Shown piece by piece: positions 7,220 through 15,800 of a stretch of DNA of 18,520 nt; position 1 is the first letter of the stretch, and each line of letters starts with the position of its first letter. The translations under genes and the position numbers were made by a program. A model generated the notes under the pieces. That model worked only from the letters and a program-made list of their open reading frames with translations, had not been told where the DNA came from and did not search any database. The DNA comes from an uncultured Collinsella sp. (GTDB lineage: Bacteria > Actinomycetota > Coriobacteriia > Coriobacteriales > Coriobacteriaceae). The DNA is taken from NCBI GenBank assembly GCA_902495985.1, contig CABUZF010000005.1, positions 1 through 18,520 on the forward strand. Direction: 5' to 3'.

Positions 7220-7935
7220 TGCAAAAGGCTATCTATGCCACCGTCGTGATCGATGAGCTGTTGCCGCATGTGCAGGCGCTCAAGGGTGCTGGCGCGCGCT
7301 TTGTGCAAATGCACGCCGAGCGCAACGTCGACGACGGCACGTATCGCTTGGTCTATACGTTTATCAACGTTCGTGCTGCTCAGGAGCAGATCGCTCAGGA
7401 CGGCAGCTATGCAATTGAGAACCTGGTAGTCGAGGGCATCGACCAGCACCAGGAGATTCCGTCCATCAGCTCGTACTATCCGGCGGTATTCCCGTTTGAG
7501 AACGAGGCGCATGACCTGTTTGGTCTTGCCATCACCGACATGCAGGTCGACTTTAACGGCTTTTTCTACCAGGTCTCGACCGCCGAGCCCATGAGTGTGA
7601 TCACACCCGAGGTGAAAGCTACGCGCGAGAAGGCCATGAAGGTCCGTGCCGCCGCCGAGGCCAAGGCGCGCAAGGCCGCGGCCGAAAAGGCCGCCGCTGC
7701 CGCGGCCTCTGCGGGGGAGGGCGCCGCAGGCGCCGGCGATGCCGCGGGCGCCGCTGCTCAGCCCGCTGCGGCTGCCGGCTCCGATGCTCAGCACGATGAA
7801 GCCGCTGCGAAGGCCGCGCTCAAGGCCGCCGAGATGGAGGCAAAGCTTGCCGCCATGGATCCCGAGAAAGCGGCCAAGGTCCGCGCGGCGCTTGCCGCCA
7901 AGGCCGCCCGCGATAAGCAGAAAAGGGAGGCGTAA
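7219..7935 (+). CDS. echD: Ech hydrogenase NuoC-like subunit (EchD) with long Ala/Lys-rich tail
   Basis: Residues 1 to about 127 match the 30-kDa NuoC/EchD fold. The conserved turn appears as SYYPAVFPFENEAHDLFGL, near residues 87-105. This subunit binds no cofactor and braces the hydrogenase arm. Residues about 128-238 are a low-complexity Ala/Lys/Glu-rich tail (for example AAAEKAAAAAASAGEGAAGA and KAALKAAEMEAKLAAMDPEK). It is predicted to be largely helical or coiled coil and nearly doubles the usual length. AAAGGAGG (7204-7211) lies 7 nt before the start, which overlaps the echC stop. The tail has no assigned role; its composition suggests repeat slippage or a tether. Confidence 0.85.
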   Translation: MQKAIYATVVIDELLPHVQALKGAGARFVQMHAERNVDDGTYRLVYTFINVRAAQEQIAQDGSYAIENLVVEGIDQHQEIPSISSYYPAVFPFENEAHDLFGLAITDMQVDFNGFFYQVSTAEPMSVITPEVKATREKAMKVRAAAEAKARKAAAEKAAAAAASAGEGAAGAGDAAGAAAQPAAAAGSDAQHDEAAAKAALKAAEMEAKLAAMDPEKAAKVRAALAAKAARDKQKREA

Positions 7936-7940
7936 GGTCC

Positions 7941-9029
7941 ATGGCGCATCGCTCCGTTATTCCGTTTGGCCCGCAGCACCCGGTGCTGCCCGAGCCGCTT
8001 CATCTGGACCTGGTGATCGAGGACGACCGCGTCATCGAGGCAATTCCGCAGATCGGTTTTGTGCACCGCGGCCTCGAGAAGCTCACCGAAAAGCGCGATA
8101 TGCATCAGTTTGGCTACATCGCCGAGCGCATCTGCGGCATCTGCGCCGTGGGCCACAGCTACGGTTATGCCAGCGCCTGCGAGCGTATGCTCGACATCGA
8201 GGTGCCCGGCCGCGTGCAGTATATCCGCACCATTCTGCACGAGCTTTCGCGCATTCACTCGCATTTGCTGTGGCTGGGCCTGCTCGCCGATGCCTTTGGC
8301 TTCGAGGCGTTGTTCTATCGTTCGTGGACCCTGCGCGAGCAAATTCTCAAGATTTTTGAGAGCACTTGCGGCGGGCGCGTGATTCTGTCGATTAACGAGA
8401 TCGGCGGCCTTAAGCACGATATCGAGGACTCCGAGCTGGCGGGCATTGTCCAGACGCTCGACGCCATGCGCCCCGACTACGAGGCCCTGGTGCATACGTT
8501 TTTGGACGACGACAGCTGTGGCGAGCGCCTGCATGGCGTGGGCGTGATCAGCAAGAAGGATGCGCTGAATCTGTCGATGGTCGGCCCGTTTGGTCGCGCC
8601 TCGGGCGTGGATTACGACGTGCGCATGTTCGGTGACGGCGCCTATGCGGGTCTGGCCGCGTTTGAGCCCATCGTTGCTACCGATGGCGATTGCTATGCCC
8701 GCTGCCAGGTGCGTTGCGCCGAGGTCACGCAGGCCATGGACATCATCAAGGAGCTTGTGGGCAAGATTCCTCACGACGGTATCGGCGGGCGTACCAAGCT
8801 CACGCCGGCCGACGGCGCGCGCGGCGAGGTTGTGATTGAGCAGCCGCGCGGCGAGGCGTACTACTATGTGCGCGGCAACGGCACCAAGAATCTGGACCGT
8901 TTTCGCGTGCGCACGCCGACGTCGCAGAACCTTGCGGGTCTGACACATGCGCTGCAGGGCGTGCTCCTTGCCAACGTGCCCATGATTATCCTGACCATCG
9001 ACCCCTGCATTAGCTGCACGGAAAGGTAG
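7941..9029 (+). CDS. echE: Ech hydrogenase large (NiFe) subunit, NuoD-like (EchE)
   Basis: A 362-residue NuoD-family large subunit with both nickel motifs: ERICGICAVGH (C65, C68) and IDPCISCTER (C356, C359). These make it a real hydrogenase rather than a complex I subunit, which lacks these cysteines. The chain ends three residues after the last ligand. The C-terminal extension normally removed by a HycI/HyaD-type protease is therefore absent, as known for EchE and CooH. It catalyses reversible 2H+ + 2e- to H2. GGGAGG (7925-7930) lies 10 nt before the ATG, 5 bp after the echD stop. Confidence 0.95.
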   Translation: MAHRSVIPFGPQHPVLPEPLHLDLVIEDDRVIEAIPQIGFVHRGLEKLTEKRDMHQFGYIAERICGICAVGHSYGYASACERMLDIEVPGRVQYIRTILHELSRIHSHLLWLGLLADAFGFEALFYRSWTLREQILKIFESTCGGRVILSINEIGGLKHDIEDSELAGIVQTLDAMRPDYEALVHTFLDDDSCGERLHGVGVISKKDALNLSMVGPFGRASGVDYDVRMFGDGAYAGLAAFEPIVATDGDCYARCQVRCAEVTQAMDIIKELVGKIPHDGIGGRTKLTPADGARGEVVIEQPRGEAYYYVRGNGTKNLDRFRVRTPTSQNLAGLTHALQGVLLANVPMIILTIDPCISCTER

Positions 9030-9036
9030 GCGCGGC

Positions 9037-9378
9037 ATGAGTTTACTGACATTTGCCAAGACGGCCTTAGGTTCTATGGTCAAGCAGCCGGTCACGGTGT
9101 GCTATCCGCAGGAGAAGCTGGCGGCGCCTGAGCGCTTGCGCGGGCATATCGTCAATGACATGGACGTGTGCATTTGCTGTGGGATGTGCGCGCGTCGCTG
9201 CCCGGCGGGCGCGCTCGCGGTCGATCGCAAAGGCGGCACCTGGTCGATTGACCCGTATGCCTGCGTGGTGTGCGGCGAGTGCATCGAAAGCTGCCCCAAG
9301 CACTGCCTGACTATGGATACCGCCCGCACTCCGGTTGCAGCGGACAAGACTCCCACGGTAGAAACCAAGCTGGAATAG
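9037..9378 (+). CDS. echF: Ech hydrogenase ferredoxin-like subunit, NuoI-like (EchF)
   Basis: A 113-residue polyferredoxin with two complete [4Fe-4S] motifs, C45-x2-C48-x2-C51-x3-C55-P and C76-x2-C79-x2-C82-x3-C86-P. In Ech complexes this subunit accepts electrons from soluble ferredoxin and passes them to EchC. It is the last gene of the operon. AAAGGTAGG (9022-9030) overlaps the echE stop and sits 6 nt from the ATG. A strong hairpin follows. No hyp maturation genes or formate dehydrogenase lie in the window, so they must be elsewhere if present. Confidence 0.94.
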   Translation: MSLLTFAKTALGSMVKQPVTVCYPQEKLAAPERLRGHIVNDMDVCICCGMCARRCPAGALAVDRKGGTWSIDPYACVVCGECIESCPKHCLTMDTARTPVAADKTPTVETKLE

Positions 9379-9388
9379 CACTGGAATA

Positions 9389-9422
9389 GGGGCCGGTGGG
9401 GCAAAATTGCCCCACCGGCCCC
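9389..9422 (+). terminator. Strong hairpin after the hydrogenase operon (no T tract)
   Basis: A perfect 14-bp stem (9389-9402 with 9409-9422) closes on the 6-nt loop AAAATT, 10 bp after the echF stop. There is no following T run, so it may stop transcription poorly, act on both strands, or protect mRNA 3' ends. Confidence 0.65.
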
Positions 9423-9453
9423 GCGCGTGAACGTGCGGCTAAGCCTCCGCGAA

Positions 9454-9607
9454 CAAAACTATGCCGGTTTACTACGATAAATCGCCTACCCTCAACCACG
9501 CCGCATTTGGCAAAACAAAAACCGCAGGTAGACGGCTTGCAGTTTTGTGAAAAAGTCGCGCGTGATCGGCGACCTCGTTTTTATCGTAGTAAACCGGCAT
9601 AGTTTTG
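9454..9607. repeat. Palindromic element, copy A
   Basis: A perfect 28-bp inverted repeat (9454-9481 with 9580-9607) ends a 154-bp element. Inside are middle stems TCGCC/GGCGA (9482-9486 with 9568-9572) and CACGC/GCGTG (9497-9501 with 9560-9564). An inner imperfect 11-bp hairpin (9518-9528 with 9536-9546) contains the shared block ACCGCAGGTA. It is the same family as 17302-17463 and 17556-17709. No ORF, no transposase, no clear target duplication. It could be a structured RNA or a MITE-like palindrome. Confidence 0.9.
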
Positions 9608-9651
9608 AAATGGCACCATATCCGTAACATCCTTTGATCCCTCGGGGATGG

Positions 9652-9702
9652 AGGAAAACGGGCCCTTTTGTCCCGTCAATCTTGAATCGCACCCGTTTTC
9701 CT
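9652..9702. repeat. 11-bp inverted repeat after element A
   Basis: AGGAAAACGGG (9652-9662) and its exact complement CCCGTTTTCCT (9692-9702) enclose 29 nt. The left arm belongs to GGAGGAAAACGG, which is also found after element B at 17490-17501. Confidence 0.6.
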
Positions 9703-9715
9703 GCGAAAACCCTCG

Positions 9716-9795
9716 TGTCTCAACTTTGTTGAGACATTTGTCTCACGCCTAAAATCGAATCTGGAACATGTGTCACCTGCCCTAATTGTGTCTCA
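9716..9795. promoter_or_regulatory. TGTCTCA palindrome and repeats upstream of the adhesin gene
   Basis: TGTCTCAAC (9716-9724) and its exact complement GTTGAGACA (9728-9736) form a 9-bp dyad with a 3-bp centre. More TGTCTCA copies lie at 9739-9745 and 9789-9795. The dyad overlaps a candidate -35, as a repressor operator would. It could instead be a worn end of an insertion sequence with repeated terminal motifs. Confidence 0.5.
9729..9755 (+). promoter_or_regulatory. Candidate promoter of the adhesin gene
   Basis: TTGAGA (9729-9734) and TAAAAT (9750-9755) are the best -35/-10 pair upstream of the adhesin. The spacing is 15 bp, shorter than ideal. The -35 lies within the right half of the TGTCTCA dyad. 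This would give a 5' leader of about 85 nt. Confidence 0.35.
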
Positions 9796-9847
9796 TTCCG
9801 TAACTTTAGGCTGATGCAAGGTCTGAGCCCGCGAGAAGGGAGACGCG

Positions 9848-12800
9848 ATGGGTAAGTACACGAGGGGTCTCTTGGCGGTGATACTGGCCGTGGCGCTGGT
9901 GTTGCCGGCTGCAGCATTTGCCATGCTGCCCGAGGCCAACGCCAGGTCCAGCACCGGAATGGACGGACCGGAAGCGACAAAGGTAGTCGACCACGACACC
10001 AGTAACCATTGGAAGTTCTGGGCGGGCGGCTATGACGGCAGTAAGGTCACGACGCAAAACGTCGGCCGAATTTGGACGGATAAGACGGTCCAAGCAATCG
10101 ATGACGGGAAATCGGACTTTTTGACCACGCTTTCGGCGATGTCTTCGACATCCGATACAACGTCGCTGGTTTCCAAGCCGCTCGACATCGTGATGGTGCT
10201 CGATGCCTCTGGCTCAATGGATGATTCTATGGGTGGTGGAGATTCTACCAAGCGTATCGTTGCGCTCAAGAATGCTGCCAACCACTTTATCGACACCATT
10301 GCCGAGCAAAACAAGAGCATTAAGGATGCGAGCAAACAGCACCAAGTTGCCATCGTTAAGTTTGCAGGAAAGAAGACTGACTGGATCGGCAATGACACCT
10401 ATCGCGATGGCCGCTATAGCTACAACTACTCGCAGACCATGCAAAAGCTGATGGCGTGCTCAGACGACGGCGCAGAGAGTCTCAGGAGCACGATTAACTC
10501 CATCAAGCCTGCCGGTGCCACGCGTGCCGACTATGGCATGGACCTGGCCAAGGGCATCACTTCTGGTCGCGAAGGCGCCCAGAAGATCGTCGTGTTCTTC
10601 ACCGATGGCTCACCTACGAGCTCTCGTGATTTTGAGCCCGCGGTCGCTAGGGACGCCATCAATACCGCCAAGACCATAAAGAGCGGCGGGGCGACCATTT
10701 ATACCATCGGTATCTTCAACGGTGCGAAGCCGGACGACGATCCAACAAGCAACGACACGAGCAATAAGAATAAGTTCATGCATGCCGTGTCGAGTAACTA
10801 TCCGGAGGCCACATCGTCCGTAAGCCATGGCCTTTTTGGAACTGAGAAGTGGAATGTCAATTTTGGCAACCCCGTTGCCGGTGCCAGCTACTACAAGTCG
10901 GCGACCAACGCCGCCGAGCTTGATCAGGTCTTTAAGGACATCTCGAGTGCCATTACGTCGGGCAAGGGTTTCCCGACCAAGGTCGAGGGCAACAATCCCA
11001 ACGGCTCCGGTTACATCACATTCGAGGACGAGCTGGGTGCCTTCATGCAAGTCGACGGGTTTACCGGTGCTGAGTACAACGGCAAGACCTATGGCGCCGC
11101 TACCAAGTCGACCGATGGCAATATCGATACCTATACGTTTGATGGCGAGCTCGCTCACCTGGTGATCACGGTCGACCGCGCGGACGAGAATAATCCGCAG
11201 CGCGGTGACATCGTGACGGTCAAGGTCCCCGCATCGCTCATTCCGCTGCGTCGCTTTACCGTTGACAAGTCGGCGGGTACGTTTGTGGTTGACTCCACGG
11301 ATGCCATCTCGCCTATCCGCGTGGTGTATGCATCGAGCGTAAAGTCTATTGCGCGCGCGAATCTGTTTACTCCCAATAACGTTCCGGGGCTGCAGGATTA
11401 TATCGACAAGCACAAGGACGCCGATTCCAATACCGTCAGCTTCTATGCCAACAAATGGACCGGCGACGATGCGGGCGATACGGTCGCAAGCTTTGAGCCT
11501 GCTGCTACGAATAGTTACTACTACTTCCAAAAGCTAACGCCCGTCTACACAGATGCGGCTTGCACCAAGCTTGCAACGGAAAAGCCTTCGGGCTCTAAGA
11601 CCTATTGGTACAAAGATGAGTTTATGGCGCAGAACTCGTCGGGCGCGCCGTACGATGATTCCGTTTCGATTCCGGTTAAGGGAAGCGAGCTTGAAAGCTT
11701 TGAAGGCGCTTTGGTAAAGGAAGACAATCACTGGTCGATTAAGGCTGGTACCGCGCGCCTCGCCTTTATCAATCAGCTTCACACCACCAAGGAACGTGTT
11801 GGCGGAAACCCGACTGACACCGCACGCGACGTAATCAATCCCCAGTGGAACAACACGAAGGTTGTTTCCGGCGCGACGAAGGTCAATGTCTATCTGGGCA
11901 ATAACGGCAAGATTAACTTTACGCTCAATACCAAGCCGACAACGTTGACAACTGCCGACTTTGGCCTGGTCAAGGTGCTCGAGGGACGCGACTGGACGAA
12001 TGAGGACAAGTTTGAGTTTGGCCTGACGTCCGAGGGCAACGCCCCGATGCCTGAGTCCAAGATTGCGGTTGCAACAAAGGGCCATGCGGGCATTAGCTTC
12101 GGCGAGATTGCCTATGACAAGCCGGGCACGTATGTCTACAAGGTTAGCGAGAAGCATGCCGGGACCACGGTCGACGGCATCGCCTACAGCGACAACGTTG
12201 CAGAGTTCACCGTGACAGTGAAGCCCAATGAGAAGGGCAAGCTTGAGGCTTCTGCGACGAAGACCTCGGGCGAGACCGAGTTCAAGAACACCTATGCTGC
12301 GGATCATGTTGAGTCCAGTGTTACCGACCAGATCAAGGCGACCAAGTCCCTGACCGGCCGCGACCTCGAGGCAGACGAGTTCAGCTTTGAGCTGCGCGAG
12401 GTTAAGGGCGAGGGCTCGGAGCTTATCGAGACTGTAAAGAATGACGCCAACGGCAACGTTGCGTTCAGCCCCATCGAGTACACCGAGATCGGTCAGCACA
12501 CCTACACGTTGCGCGAGGTCAAGGGCAACGCTGGTGGCATCACCTACGACGAAAACGTCTACACCATCGTGACGACCATCAGCGATAACGGTAAGGGCCA
12601 GCTGGTGGCTACGCATAAGCTGAAGGGTGCCGAGGACGTTAAGAGCATCGAGTTCAAGAACGCTTACAATCTGACCCCCAAGAGCTTCAGCGTCACCGAT
12701 AAGATCACCGCGACCAAGGTCCTGGCTGGCCGCGACCTCAAGGACGGCGAGTTCAACTTCGAGCTCGTCGAGGGCGACGATGTTGTCGCCACCGGCACCA

Positions 12801-15800
12801 ACGACGCTCGCGGCAAGATTGCGATGAGTGCCGTCGAGTACACCGCGGCAGGCGAGCACACCTACACGCTGCGCGAGGTCAACGGCGGAACCGCCAGCAA
12901 CGGCATCTCCTACGACGGCAAGACCTATACCATCGTGACCACCATCACCGACAACGGTGACGGTACGCTCAGTGCTACGCACAAGCTGCAGGGCGCCGAG
13001 CCCGCCGAGACCGCCGAGTTCAAGAATTCCTACAACGTGACGCCGTCTAGCTCCAGCGTCACCGACCAGATCACCGCGACCAAGGTTCTGGACGGCCGCG
13101 ACCTCAAGGACGGCGAGTTCTCCTTCGAGCTCGTCGAGGGCGAGGGCGAGGGCGCCGAGGTCGTCGCCACCGGCAAGAATGCCGCCGACGGCAAGATCAC
13201 GATGAGCGCCATCGAGTACACCGAGGCCGGAACGCACACCTACACGCTGCGCGAGGTCCCGGGCGACGCCAGCAACGGGATCACTTACGACGGCAAGACC
13301 TACACCGTCGAGACCGTCGTCAAGGACAACGGCGACGGCACGCTCGGCGTAGAGCACAAGCTGAAGGGCGCCGACGAGGCGAAGTTCACCAACTCCTACA
13401 GGCCTGGCTCCAAGGACTCCAGCGTCACCGACCTGATCAAGGCGACCAAGTCACTGACCGGGCGCGACCTCAAGGCTGGCGAGTTCCGTTTCGAGCTCGT
13501 CGAGGGCAATAGCGTGGTCGCCACCGGCACCAACAATGCCGACGGCAAGATCGTGATGGATCCCGTCACCTACACTGAGACTGGCGAGCACACCTACACG
13601 CTGCGCGAGACCAAGGCCGGCACCACCGAAAACGGCATTACTTACAGCACCGCTGAGTACACTATTGTGACCATCGTCAAGGACAACGGCGACGGCACCC
13701 TCAGCGTGGAGCACAAGCTGCAAAACGACGAGAAGGCGACCTTTGAGAACGCCTATAACGTGACGCCCAAGGATTCCAGCGTTACCGACAAGATCAAGGC
13801 GACCAAGTACCTGACCGGACGCGACATGGCTGAGGGCGAGTTCTCCTTCGAGCTCGTCGAGGGCAACGAGGTCGTCGCTAGGGGCACCAACGCTGCCGAC
13901 GGCAAGATTACGATGAGCGAGATCACCTACAACGAGCCCGGCAAGCACACCTACACGCTGCGCGAGGTCCCGGGCGACGCCGGCAACGGCATCACCTACG
14001 ATGGCAAGACCTACACCATCGAGACGACCATCACCGACAAGGGCGACGGCACGCTCGAGGCGAAGCATGTCCTGAAGGGCGACGACGAGGCGAAGTTCAG
14101 CAACAGCTACAAGCCGAATCCTGGTGAGTTCAGCGTCACCGACCAGATCACCGCGACCAAGGTTCTGGACGGCCGCGAGCTTGCTGCCGGCGAGTTCTCC
14201 TTCGAGCTCGTCGAGGGTAACGATGTCGTCGCCACCGGCACCAACGCTGCCGACGGCAAGATCACGATGAGCGCCGTGAAGTACACCGAGGCTGGCAAGC
14301 ACACTTACACGCTGCGCGAGGTCAACGGCGGAACCACCAGCAAGGGCATCACTTACAGCACCGCCGAATACACCATCGAGACCACCATCACCGACAACGG
14401 CGACGGCACGCTCGAGGCGAAGCATGTCCTGAAGGGCGACGAACTCGCCGAGTTCAAGAATACCTACAGCGTGATCCCGCTCGATGCAGAGCTCGACTTT
14501 GACCTGAGCAAGGCCGTTGACGGCCGCGACTGGACGGATGCAGACGAGTTCAGCTTTACCATCACCGCTCCCGAGGGCGCCCCGCTGCCCGATCCCGCAA
14601 CCGTAACCGTGAGCAAGAAGGACGCGAAGGATGGCATCGCCGCCATCAACTTCGGCAAGATTCGCTACACGGCTGCCGGAACCTACAAATATGAGATCCG
14701 CGAGAACGCGGGCAACGCGGCGGGCATGACGTATGACGGACATGTCGCGACCGCCGAAGTGGCCGTGACCGAGAACGGCGAGGGCGTCCTGACCGCCAAC
14801 GTCACCAAGAAGGAAAGCGGCCGCTTCACCAACACGTACCGCACTGAGCTCGATTACGCCGCGGCCGGCGGCCTTAAGCTCAGCAAGACCCTCTCCGGAC
14901 GTCCCATGACCGAGGGCCAGTTTAGCTTTACCGTGACGCCCGCCGACGAGGCTTCGGCCAACGCACTTGGTCTGCTGCCCGGGGCCAACACTTTCAAGTC
15001 TCCTGCGACGGCAGAGGCAACGGTCGGTCTGATTGACATTCTAGCGGGCCATGAGGTCAAGTTTACGCAGGCTGACGCCGGCAAGACCTTCAAATACACC
15101 GTGGCCGAGAAGAACGACGGCAAGCCCGGCTACACCTACGATAGCGCCGAGCGCACCGTGACGATCGCTATCGCTGACGATGGTGCCGGTACGCTCACTG
15201 CCACCACGACCGTTACTGGCAACCCCGACAAGGGAACGCTGGTAACCGAGTACGAGACTGGTGCCGCTGCGGTCGAGAGCGCCGTGGTCCCGTTCGTCAA
15301 CAGCTATAGCGCCACGACCGATGCACCTGGTGGTGCCGTTGCTCAGGTCGTTGCCACCAAGACCCTGACCGGCCGTCCGCTGGCCGACGGCGAGTTCTAC
15401 TTTGGTATCGCCTATGCGGGCGAGACGGAAGCCATCGGCGGCACGTGCGTTACCAACGTTAACGGCCAGGTGAGCTTTGGCGAGCTGCATTACACGACCG
15501 AGATGCTTGCCGACCTGGTAAACGCCCGCCGCGCCATCCGCACCGACACGGATGCCAAGCTTGCGTGGACCATCAACTACACGGCGTTTGAGTACACGTC
15601 CCCGCTTGCAGCAAAGGGTATTACCGCCGCGAAGTCGAGCTTTAGCTTTAAGGTCATCGTCGTCGACAACGGCGACGGTACCCTGACGGCAAAGCCTGAC
15701 TACGGTGGCGTCGAGCCTGTGTTCGAGAACGTCTACGGCGCCGATGCCGTTGACGCCGCGCTCGCCGGCACCAAGAAGCTCCAGGCTGCCGAGGGCCTGA

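Noticed and set aside
3731..9378. Respiratory complex I (nuo) operon
   Set aside because: The large subunit keeps both nickel CxxC motifs, subunit order is that of Ech, and the NADH module and further membrane subunits are absent.
9454..9607. Complete insertion sequence
   Set aside because: At 154 bp it has terminal inverted repeats but no transposase frame and no recognisable target duplication; MITE-like or RNA element is all that can be said.
11534..14743. Two long minus-strand open frames (607 and 430 codons) opposite the adhesin repeats
   Set aside because: Their apparent repeats are only the mirror of the adhesin domain repeats. No start signals or recognised domains.
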